Assembly: GCA_028751055.1 (NCBI GenBank)
Contig: JAQZDD010000063.1
Span: 1-6,492, forward strand
Length of the DNA stretch: 6,492 nt
Direction: 5' to 3'
DNA from: Euryarchaeota archaeon Ods04
Lineage (GTDB): Archaea > Halobacteriota > Halobacteria > Halobacteriales > Halorutilaceae
This document shows positions 1 to 5,326 of the stretch, in pieces. The first letter of the stretch is position 1. Each line of letters opens with the position of its first letter. A program made the translations under genes and the position numbers. The notes beneath the pieces were generated by a model. The model was not told the DNA's origin and did not search any database. It saw nothing but the letters and a program-made list of their open reading frames with translations.

Positions 1-497
1 CCGTCGCCGTCGCCGACGGCGAGACGGTCGACACCGTGCGTTACGCACACGTCCGCGAACTCATGACAGGAAGGTCGTACACAGCGGAGCGCGGCGAGGG
101 CGCGTACTTCGAGGGAAGGAACATTGAGGTCGGCAACGAGTCGACGCCAGCCAAGATGACGGTCTGCGGAGTCTACAACATCGAGGGCTTCGACCCGTCG
201 CGGTTCAAACGTGTCAGGCTCTTGGGCTGTTCGAGCCTCGAACTCTGTTACGTCGCCTCAAGGAGGTTCGACGGCTTCCTTGACGTACGTTCACGTCTGC
301 GTGTCATAGACTTCGCAGCGGCGAAGCTTATCGTTGAGGAGGCTGGCGGCGTCGTAACCGACGGATACGGCGACGAACTGGAGAACGTCATAGAAGCCGA
401 CCAGCGCACGACGGTCGTGGCGGGCGGTCCAAGGACACACGAGGGAATAATGGATGTTCTGGAGAAGGGTGACGACGCAGGAGGCGTGTCGGAATGA
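1..497 (+). CDS. Inositol monophosphatase-family phosphatase, 3' part (possible NADP(H) phosphatase)
   Basis: The frame is open from base 3 with no credible start, so the gene begins upstream. What remains is the C-terminal part of an IMPase/archaeal FBPase-fold Mg-dependent phosphatase. An AERGEGAYFEGRNI stretch matches the family's 'A..G.GA..NG..I' strand. LGCSSLELCYVA is the conserved Ser/Leu segment. IDFAAAKLIVEEAGG (bases 306-350) is the second family signature (normally WDxAAGxLIxxEAGG), with Ile in place of Trp and the metal-binding Asp kept. The first metal motifs (E-E and DPxDGT) lie outside the window. Family substrates include inositol-1-phosphate, fructose-1,6-bisphosphate and NADP. 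The ATGA overlap with NAD kinase favours a role in NADP/NAD balance, by analogy with the fused MJ0917, but that is inference. The family assignment is secure; the substrate is not. Confidence 0.9.
   Translation, partial: VAVADGETVDTVRYAHVRELMTGRSYTAERGEGAYFEGRNIEVGNESTPAKMTVCGVYNIEGFDPSRFKRVRLLGCSSLELCYVASRRFDGFLDVRSRLRVIDFAAAKLIVEEAGGVVTDGYGDELENVIEADQRTTVVAGGPRTHEGIMDVLEKGDDAGGVSE
480..484 (+). promoter_or_regulatory. Shine-Dalgarno site of NAD kinase
   Basis: GGAGG lies 9 nt before the ATG at 494, inside the end of the phosphatase gene. It supports that start and translational coupling of two overlapping genes on one mRNA. Most other starts in the window lack such a site and look leaderless. 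Confidence 0.6.
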
Positions 498-1354
498 GGC
501 TGGGTATCGTCTCCTACTACGTCCGCGGTTCGGAGTACGAGCCTAAGACCGAGGACCACGCACTCCGACTCGACGAGTCTCGCTCTGTCGTCGAGAGACT
601 CCTTGACTTCCTTGACGAGAGAGGCGTTGAGGCTGTCGTCAACGAGGAGGCGGCTGTCGTAATCGAATCCGACGGCGTACCGGTCTCCGAGATGGGCGAC
701 ATCGCCGACGTAGTTCTTACTGTCGGCGGCGACGGCACCGTCCTGCGCACTCTGAGCCATATGCACGACCCTGTACCCATACTGCCCGTCAACACGGGAC
801 GCGTCGGCTTTCTCGCGGGTGCGACGCCCGACGACGCGCTCGACAAGGTCGCCGAGATACTCAACGGGTACGAGGTCGAGAGACGCGAACGTATCGCGGT
901 TGAGGTCGACGGAGAGACGCTGCCGCCCGCGCTCAACGAGACAGTCATCGTTACGTCGCGTCCCGCCAAGATAATGGAGTTCGATGTCTTCCACGGCGGC
1001 GAACTCGTCGAGTCGATAAGGTCGGACGGTGTCGTGGTTGCGACACCCACAGGTTCGACGGCGTACTCTATGAGCGCGGGTGGACCGATAGTCGAACCCT
1101 GTGTCAAGTCGCGTCTCGTCGTGCCGCTCGCACCTTTCCGTATGCAGGTCGCTCCTTGGGTGCTCGGCTCCGACCGACGCACGACGGTCGTCCCAACACG
1201 CGTCGGAAAGCCCGCGACCGTAGTCGTGGACGGCGACGAGTACGTCGAGGTCGGACGGGGTGACGAGGTGGGCTTTACGCGCGCCGAGAACGACGCTCTG
1301 TTCGTCGACACGGGCGAGACGTTCTTCGAGAAGGTGCGTAACAAGCTCTCGTGA
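494..1354 (+). CDS. nadK: NAD kinase
   Basis: Cytoplasmic ATP/polyphosphate-dependent NAD(H) kinase that makes NADP. The 286 residues are a normal length for the family. The nucleotide-binding GGDG motif is at residues 78-81 (VGGDGTVLRT). NTGRVGFL (100-107) is the family's N.G.LGFL motif. The LNE turn is at 147-149. The hallmark TPTGSTAYSMSAGGP is at 184-198, preceded by the conserved SDG (177-179). VDGD is at 245-248 in the C-terminal beta domain. The ATG overlaps the upstream stop by ATGA and has a GGAGG site 9 nt before it, so the start is well supported. It is co-transcribed with the IMPase-family phosphatase; together they could set the NADP/NAD ratio. Nothing appears truncated. Two long antisense frames cover the gene and are coding shadows. 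Confidence 0.97.
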   Translation: MRLGIVSYYVRGSEYEPKTEDHALRLDESRSVVERLLDFLDERGVEAVVNEEAAVVIESDGVPVSEMGDIADVVLTVGGDGTVLRTLSHMHDPVPILPVNTGRVGFLAGATPDDALDKVAEILNGYEVERRERIAVEVDGETLPPALNETVIVTSRPAKIMEFDVFHGGELVESIRSDGVVVATPTGSTAYSMSAGGPIVEPCVKSRLVVPLAPFRMQVAPWVLGSDRRTTVVPTRVGKPATVVVDGDEYVEVGRGDEVGFTRAENDALFVDTGETFFEKVRNKLS

Positions 1355-1391
1355 GCGGGACGTTTTTGTCGCCGGCGTACGAATGGCGCGC

Positions 1392-1793
1392 ATGGTCGGA
1401 AGCTACATAGACCACACTATGATACGTGTCGAGGACCGCGAGCGTGCCGTCGACTGGTACCAAGACATGTTCGACTGGAAGGTGCACCGTGAGGTCGAGA
1501 TGGACACGTTTGACCTGATATTCATGGGTCCCGAGGATGCCGACGAGAACGAGCACCTGATTGAACTCACGTACAACCATCCCGACCCCGAGACGGGCGA
1601 GAAGCAGACGTACGAGACCGGCGACGCGTGGGGACATTTCGCGGTTGCCGTCGACGACGTTTACGAGGCATACGAAGAGCTCATGGAACGCGGCGTTGAG
1701 GACTACCGTGACCCTGACTCGTGCGGCGGTCACTACGCGTTCGTCCGCGACCCGGACGGACACGAGATTGAGCTTGTGGAACGCGATGTCTGA
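1392..1793 (+). CDS. gloA: Glyoxalase I-like VOC-family protein (lactoylglutathione lyase family)
   Basis: A 133-residue glyoxalase I. The family isomerises the hemithioacetal of methylglyoxal and a thiol in methylglyoxal detoxification. It aligns end to end with bacterial GloA, and all four metal ligands are visible: His8 (DHTMIRV), Glu58 (LIELTYN), His82 (WGHFAVAV) and Glu127 (GHEIELVE). The two beta-alpha-beta-beta-beta modules and the DPDGHEIE end are intact. Haloarchaea generally carry gamma-glutamylcysteine rather than glutathione, so the natural thiol is probably not glutathione (inference). ATG 1392 is preferred because bacterial GloA also begins just before the first His ligand and because a T-run (1363-1367) sits 27 nt upstream as a weak TATA-like element. 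ATG 1383 in the same frame would add MAR. The gene begins 37 nt after nadK and could be read from the same operon. Confidence 0.93.
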   Translation: MVGSYIDHTMIRVEDRERAVDWYQDMFDWKVHREVEMDTFDLIFMGPEDADENEHLIELTYNHPDPETGEKQTYETGDAWGHFAVAVDDVYEAYEELMERGVEDYRDPDSCGGHYAFVRDPDGHEIELVERDV

Positions 1794-1820
1794 ACTTCTT
1801 TCCTGCCGTACGCCGTAAAC

Positions 1821-1828
1821 GATTAATG
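1821..1828 (+). promoter_or_regulatory. TATA-like box for the zinc-ribbon membrane protein
   Basis: GATTAATG is centred about 27 nt before the ATG at 1851, in a 57-nt gap after the glyoxalase stop. This is the spacing expected of an archaeal leaderless transcript, and no Shine-Dalgarno site is seen. Confidence 0.5.
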
Positions 1829-1850
1829 GCTGGCGTCCGAATCCTGACGT

Positions 1851-2225
1851 ATGCTAAACGCGGTGGCGTTCGTTGGAGCCTTCGACGAGACATCCTTTCT
1901 TCTGGTAGGCACAGGCATGCTCGTCGCGTTGCTCGTGATACAGATACTCTGGGCGTACCGTGCGAGTTCGGGCTCTCCGACCGCCGACGAGAAGCGGACA
2001 CAGGCGGAGTCGGAAGGCGCGGAGACGGCTACCGGCGAAGGCGCGGGCAGCACAGACACGACCATCTCAACGAACACCGCCGACACGGAGATGGTAACCT
2101 GCCCCGAGTGCTCGAAGCCGACCGAGGCGGAGTACCGTTTCTGCAGAAACTGTGCCGAGGACACCGGGAAGAGCTACGTGGGTTCGCGTGGCGACGACGG
2201 TTCGAACCGTAGCGGATTTCTCTGA
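1851..2225 (+). CDS. Small membrane-anchored zinc-ribbon protein
   Basis: A 124-residue protein of unknown function. One hydrophobic segment (about residues 16-36, FLLVGTGMLVALLVIQILW) is followed by a Ser/Thr/Glu/Gly-rich linker (about 38-80) of low complexity. A zinc ribbon follows with Cys84, Cys87, Cys98 and Cys101 (CPEC-x10-CRNC), then a short polar tail. The 'EAEYRFCRNC' end of the ribbon resembles short ribbons common in haloarchaeal membrane proteins. A single transmembrane helix after a short N-terminus and an acidic linker suggest a tethered ribbon, most likely cytoplasmic, that could bind protein or nucleic acid. That role is inference. The start is supported by the TATA-like box at leaderless spacing. 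A second long + strand frame over the same bases (1826-2212) is Arg-rich and is a shadow. Confidence 0.82.
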   Translation: MLNAVAFVGAFDETSFLLVGTGMLVALLVIQILWAYRASSGSPTADEKRTQAESEGAETATGEGAGSTDTTISTNTADTEMVTCPECSKPTEAEYRFCRNCAEDTGKSYVGSRGDDGSNRSGFL

Positions 2226-2249
2226 AGATGCTTCTACATCCGTCGTAGC

Positions 2250-2261
2250 CCCGGGTTTTTT
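2250..2261 (+). terminator. T-rich transcription terminator
   Basis: CCCGGG followed immediately by six Ts, 25-36 nt after the stop of the zinc-ribbon gene. A T-run after a GC-rich patch is the usual archaeal intrinsic termination signal. The stem itself is too short to be a strong hairpin. Confidence 0.5.
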
Positions 2262-2272
2262 GTCTTTCGGGA

Positions 2273-2278
2273 CATAAC
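2273..2278 (+). promoter_or_regulatory. Weak TATA-like box for the DUF5786-type gene
   Basis: CATAAC is centred about 22 nt before the ATG at 2298, after the T-run terminator. A GGTGGAG sequence (2287-2293) ends 4 nt before the ATG and might act as a weak ribosome site. Both signals are modest. Confidence 0.35.
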
Positions 2279-2297
2279 AACAGATGGGTGGAGTCAT

Positions 2298-2477
2298 ATG
2301 GGAATGGGTGCATACGACGAAAGCGAACAAAACAGACGTGAAGAAGCGAAGCAGGTAGAGGAAGACGAGAGGGAACAGCTATCGACCACACAGTACAACG
2401 GCGAAGTTTCTTACGAGACTCCGGCGGACGCGGACGTTTTGATGGAGAACTTCAGGAAGGGTAAGGACGACGCGTAG
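2298..2477 (+). CDS. Small haloarchaeal DUF5786-type protein
   Basis: A 59-residue frame running from ATG at 2298 to TAG at 2475-2477. The N-terminus MGMGAYDESEQNRREE is very close to the characteristic start of a small haloarchaeal family filed as DUF5786 (M-x-M/F-G-x-Y-D-E-x-E). The middle is acidic and charged. The C-terminus (VLMENFRKGKDD) fits the family's 'LL..f..iK.d' ending. It has no Cys and no membrane segment, and is probably cytoplasmic. The family's function is not known to me. It has its own terminator and promoter signals on both sides, so it is probably monocistronic. The gene is short enough to be missed by length cut-offs; the family match is the main support. Confidence 0.85.
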   Translation: MGMGAYDESEQNRREEAKQVEEDEREQLSTTQYNGEVSYETPADADVLMENFRKGKDDA

Positions 2478-2500
2478 GTTTCCGGAACCTCCTTTTCAAC

Positions 2501-2508
2501 ATATTTAA
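2501..2508 (+). promoter_or_regulatory. Strong TATA box for the ABC exporter operon
   Basis: ATATTTAA is centred about 29 nt before the GTG at 2534 and is the best match to the haloarchaeal TATA consensus in the window. The predicted transcript starts within a few bases of the GTG, so it would be leaderless. A pyrimidine-rich CCTCCTTTTC (2487-2496) just upstream may end the preceding transcript. Confidence 0.7.
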
Positions 2509-2533
2509 CGTCGGTCGCCGTCCCTCGTAGTAC

Positions 2534-3496
2534 GTGGCAGCGATAGAGACAGACGACCTGCGGAAACGGTACGGCGACCTGCGCGCGCTCAAGGGCGTCT
2601 CGCTCGAAGTCGACGAGGGCGAGTTCTTCGGTCTTCTCGGACCCAACGGCGCGGGGAAGACTACCTTCATCAACATACTCGTCGGTCTGGTACGCAAGAG
2701 CGGCGGCGAGGCGCGTGTCTTCGGCTACGACGTGGAGGACGACTACGAGGAGGCGCGCGACGCTATCGGACTGGCACCGCAGGAGTTCAACGTCGACCGT
2801 TTCTTCCCTATCGAGGAGGTTCTGGTGCACAAAGCCGGGTATCACGGCGTCCCGAAGGACGTTGCGAAGGAACGCGCCGAGGAGGCTTTGCGCACGGTCG
2901 GCATCTACGACAAACGTGACACGCGTTTCCACTGGCTCTCGGGCGGGATGAAGCGGCGTTTCATGCTCGCGCGTGCGATGGTGACCGAACCTGACCTCCT
3001 CATCCTTGACGAACCCACTGCGGGCGTCGACGTGCAGTTACGGCACGACCTCTGGGACATCATCAAACGGATGAACGAGGAGGGGACGACGGTGCTTCTT
3101 ACGACACACTACATCGAGGAGGCGGAAAGGCTCTGCGACCGCGTCGCCATACTCGACGAGGGTGAGGTAGTCGAGGTCTCGACACCCGACGAACTCATGG
3201 GGCGCGGAAAGGACACGGTGCGCGTAAAGCTATCCAAAGATATCGAGGAGCCGCCCGCTACGCTCGACGGCGACTACGAGACACGTGTCGAGGACGGCGA
3301 ACTCGTTGTCGAGACACGTAACGCGGGTGGAACGCTCGCCGAGGTTCTGCGCGAACTCGACCGCGCGGGGCACGAGGTCGTCGACATAGAGATGTCGCGT
3401 ACGTCGCTCGAAGAGATATTCGTCGACATGACGAGGAGCCACGAGGACGTGACACGGACGCAGACGACGGGCGATGGACAGGGGGACGGAGCGTGA
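2534..3496 (+). CDS. ABC-2 type exporter, ATP-binding protein (YadG-like)
   Basis: A 320-residue cytoplasmic ATPase that powers the adjacent permease. The motifs are complete: A-loop Tyr13, Walker A GPNGAGKTT (36-44), Q-loop Gln83, signature LSGGM (135-139), Walker B LLILDE (155-160) with catalytic Glu160, D-loop AGVD (163-166) and switch His192. The wording around Walker B (DEPTAGVDVQLRHDLW) and LTTHYIEEAERLCDR is very close to bacterial YadG. A C-terminal beta/alpha extension (about 225-300), common in drug- and polysaccharide-export ATPases, is followed by a Thr/Gly/Asp-rich tail. GTG is the start, about 29 nt behind a strong TATA box; no ATG is available nearby. The stop overlaps the permease GTG. 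The substrate cannot be deduced. The YadG resemblance could reflect either ancient presence or transfer from bacteria. Confidence 0.95.
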   Translation: MAAIETDDLRKRYGDLRALKGVSLEVDEGEFFGLLGPNGAGKTTFINILVGLVRKSGGEARVFGYDVEDDYEEARDAIGLAPQEFNVDRFFPIEEVLVHKAGYHGVPKDVAKERAEEALRTVGIYDKRDTRFHWLSGGMKRRFMLARAMVTEPDLLILDEPTAGVDVQLRHDLWDIIKRMNEEGTTVLLTTHYIEEAERLCDRVAILDEGEVVEVSTPDELMGRGKDTVRVKLSKDIEEPPATLDGDYETRVEDGELVVETRNAGGTLAEVLRELDRAGHEVVDIEMSRTSLEEIFVDMTRSHEDVTRTQTTGDGQGDGA

Positions 3497-4296
3497 GCCT
3501 GACGGACGGCTTCGGCGCGGGCGCGCGGTTTCTTCCCATCGGCTTCAGGACGTTGATGCGGCGCGAGATTCTGCGTTATGTCCGGAGACCGCGTAACACC
3601 TTTCTGCCGCCGCTCATCACGAACGTCCTCTACTTCTCCGTATTCGGCGTCATCTTAGGCGAGCGCGTCGGCGAGATACAGGGCGTCTCGTACATCCTCT
3701 TCTTACTGCCTGGCTTGGTCGTTCTCGGTGCCATCTCCAACTCGTTCGAGAACGCGTCTTTCTCCATCTTCCACGGACGGTGGAACGAGTACATACAGGC
3801 GACCACCACCTCGCCCATATCGTACACTCAGATGGTTCTGGCGTACGTCGTTTCGAGCGCGCTCCGTGGTGTACTCATCGGCGTTCTCATCGCGCTCGTC
3901 GGTGCCGTCTTTACGCCCGTGACCGTCGAGCATCCTCTGTATCTCATCGCCTTCATGGCTGTCATAACGACGCTTTTCGCGGGATTCGGCGTAATCGGCG
4001 GTCTCTGGGCGCGCGACTTCGACTACCTGACAGTCATGAACCAGTTTATTCTGCGACCCTTGGTGTTCTTCGGCGGCGTCTTCTACTCGCTGGAGATTCT
4101 GCCGCCGCTATGGACGTACGTATCGTTGCTGAATCCGATGGTCTACATGGTAAACGGCGTCCGGTACGGCTTCTTGGGTGCCGAGACGGTCGACGTGGGT
4201 CCCAACTCCGCGCTCGTGGTTCTGACCGTCGCCGCTGTCGTCGTCGTGCTTATCGATATCGCTCTGTTCCGGCGTGGGTACGGGCTTACGGAGTGA
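3493..4296 (+). CDS. ABC-2 type exporter, permease (YadH-like)
   Basis: A 267-residue integral membrane protein with about six hydrophobic helices (roughly residues 36-56, 66-86, 113-140, 148-171, 182-200 and 239-259), the normal architecture and length for ABC-2 permeases. The cytosolic N-terminal amphipathic stretch ending RREILRYVRRPRN precedes helix 1. GGVFYSLEILPPLW (194-207) and LNPMVYMVNGVRYGFLG (213-229) match the conserved late region of bacterial YadH almost word for word. The GTG start overlaps the ATPase stop as GTGA, so the pair is translationally coupled. No binding-protein gene is present, as expected for an exporter. Candidate cargos are lipids, polysaccharide or drugs; none is indicated. 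The stop is 2 nt from the stop of a convergent minus-strand gene. Confidence 0.95.
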   Translation: MSLTDGFGAGARFLPIGFRTLMRREILRYVRRPRNTFLPPLITNVLYFSVFGVILGERVGEIQGVSYILFLLPGLVVLGAISNSFENASFSIFHGRWNEYIQATTTSPISYTQMVLAYVVSSALRGVLIGVLIALVGAVFTPVTVEHPLYLIAFMAVITTLFAGFGVIGGLWARDFDYLTVMNQFILRPLVFFGGVFYSLEILPPLWTYVSLLNPMVYMVNGVRYGFLGAETVDVGPNSALVVLTVAAVVVVLIDIALFRRGYGLTE

Positions 4297-4298
4297 GG

Positions 4299-4493
4299 TT
4301 AGTGGTCAAGTGACGTGAGTTCGTTTCCCGTCCTGCGACTCCTTACCTCGAACCTGTACGGTATTTCGTCGAGTGCGTCGCACACGGCGTCCTCTATCTC
4401 CTCCCAGTCGCGGGAGTCGGGTTCGCGTTCGTCTTTCAGTTCGACCTCTATGTCTATTGGCTCGTCTGAGTACTTGGTGCGTTCAGGTAGCAT
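4299..4493 (-). CDS. Small acidic hypothetical protein
   Basis: I do not recognise this 64-residue protein. It is rich in Asp/Glu, with a hydrophobic-acidic strand (IDIEVEL), an acidic helix (RDWEEIEDAVCDALDEI) and a second strand (YRFEVRSR), i.e. a plausible beta-alpha-beta mini-domain. The codon choice (GAC, GAG, CGC, and ATA after G-ending codons) matches the neighbouring real genes. The same bases on the + strand give a Ser-rich frame (4315-4506) typical of an antisense shadow. A TATA-like sequence (GAGTTTAGTG on the minus strand, 4517-4526) lies about 28 nt before the ATG, so a leaderless transcript is plausible. It ends with TAA, 2 nt from the permease stop. The function is unknown. Confidence 0.62.
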   Translation of the reverse strand: MLPERTKYSDEPIDIEVELKDEREPDSRDWEEIEDAVCDALDEIPYRFEVRSRRTGNELTSLDH

Positions 4494-4506
4494 AGGCCGG
4501 CCATAG

Positions 4507-4514
4507 AAATATAC
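4507..4514 (+). promoter_or_regulatory. TATA box for the HNH endonuclease gene
   Basis: AAATATAC is centred about 27 nt before the ATG at 4538, the leaderless spacing. It sits a few bases from the minus-strand box (about 4519-4524) of the divergent 64-aa gene, so both promoters occupy the same 44-bp gap and their initiation complexes would probably collide. Confidence 0.55.
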
Positions 4515-4537
4515 GCACTAAACTCTTACGGGGTGGC

Positions 4538-5260
4538 ATGAGAAAGGACATAGCTGAGATACAGGGAAGACTTGCTGAGTCGGATTTTGGCTTCATTTCC
4601 GACGGGAACCGTAGTCTCAACAACGATATCTATCCGAAGGTGAAGGAAGAGTACCCCTCTCTGTGCGATGATGAATTCCGGTGTTCCGACACATGTTCCG
4701 GTGGACACGACCAGCCGGAGTGGAAACACGCAGTCAGGAGGGTTCTCGACATGCTGAAGAACAATCCCGAGAGCAGAGTTAACAAGCACTCAGACAGAGG
4801 AATTTGGAATTTCGGCGAATCCGAGACAGAGGATACAATGGAGTTCCCTCGTACTGAGACTACCGAATATGAGACTACTACCACAACTCGAAGCGTCAGT
4901 TCCGAGTTACGTTCCGCCGTCGTTGAGGCTTATGGCAAGTGCTGTCTCATGTCCGACATTGACCATCCGCGTCTTCTTGATGTTGCTCACATCCTACCAT
5001 GGAGTGAGTATCCTGACCACAGGCAAAGCCCCGAGAATATGGTGGTATTAAGCAAGTTACACCACGCTGCATTTGATGCCCATCTGTTCACTATAGACGA
5101 GGACTTCCGGGTCAGAAACCATCCTGAGTTCACCACGGAGTCTGAGTTCCTGAGAGAGACACTTCTCAAAAGGGAAGACGAGCGTATCGAATTACCTCGG
5201 TCAGCTGAAGTAGCCTCCGAGAACCTCAGAGAGCACAATCAAGGCGTAGAGTGGCTCTGA
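4538..5260 (+). CDS. HNH endonuclease with N-terminal winged-helix-like domain
   Basis: A 240-residue predicted DNA nuclease in three parts. An N-terminal module (about 8-93; IYPKVKEEYPSLCDD, then PEWKHAVRRVLDMLK and GIWNFGE) resembles the winged-helix module often joined to restriction nucleases. A Thr/Glu-rich linker follows (about 95-120). The C-terminal HNH domain (about 125-195, HNH_2 type) contains YGKCCLM, VAHILPWS with His151, SPENMVVL with Asn167, and KLHHAAFDAHLFTIDED with His175/His176. All expected catalytic and metal residues are present. No methyltransferase or partner nuclease gene is adjacent, so it may be a solitary, modification-dependent or defence nuclease (inference). The coding sequence is visibly poorer in G+C (near half) and freer in codon use than its neighbours, suggesting transfer. 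It has its own TATA box and terminator. Confidence 0.88.
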   Translation: MRKDIAEIQGRLAESDFGFISDGNRSLNNDIYPKVKEEYPSLCDDEFRCSDTCSGGHDQPEWKHAVRRVLDMLKNNPESRVNKHSDRGIWNFGESETEDTMEFPRTETTEYETTTTTRSVSSELRSAVVEAYGKCCLMSDIDHPRLLDVAHILPWSEYPDHRQSPENMVVLSKLHHAAFDAHLFTIDEDFRVRNHPEFTTESEFLRETLLKREDERIELPRSAEVASENLREHNQGVEWL

Positions 5261-5262
5261 CA

Positions 5263-5278
5263 GGATTAATCCCTTTTT
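5263..5278 (+). terminator. Palindrome plus T-run terminator after the HNH gene
   Basis: GGATTAATCC (5263-5272), a perfect 10-bp palindrome, begins 2 nt after the HNH stop and is followed by TTTTT (5274-5278). The T-run is the main support for termination; a palindrome with no loop is a weak hairpin. Confidence 0.5.
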
Positions 5279-5296
5279 GCGAGAGATAGCAAGTCC

Positions 5297-5302
5297 CTTT
5301 AC
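5297..5302 (+). promoter_or_regulatory. TATA-like box for the metalloprotease gene
   Basis: CTTTAC is centred about 27 nt before the GTG at 5327. This supports GTG as the start of a leaderless transcript; no Shine-Dalgarno site is seen. Confidence 0.45.
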
Positions 5303-5326
5303 CCGCCGTCGCCCAGCCAACATACA

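Noticed and set aside
517..1344. 275-codon minus-strand frame within nadK
   Set aside because: Ser/Thr/Pro/Arg-rich shadow of the NAD kinase coding sequence.
1363..1367. T-run between nadK and the glyoxalase as a terminator
   Set aside because: Only five Ts without a stem and 37 nt before the next start. A weak promoter element or nothing is as likely, so it is mentioned only with the gene.
248..1393. 381-codon open frame on the minus strand opposite the phosphatase and NAD kinase genes
   Set aside because: It has no family-like sequence, is an Arg/Asp/Val-rich antisense translation, and lies opposite two certain genes. Strong third-position G+C bias creates such frames.
3780..4313. 177-codon + strand frame within the permease
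   Set aside because: Arg/His-rich shadow of a gene with unmistakable permease motifs.
4315..4506. 63-codon + strand frame opposite the small acidic gene
   Set aside because: Ser-rich composition typical of the antisense of an acidic protein; no promoter at a sensible distance.
4493..5280. HNH gene as part of a mobile intron or insertion sequence
   Set aside because: No terminal inverted repeats, target duplications or interrupted host gene can be seen at its edges.
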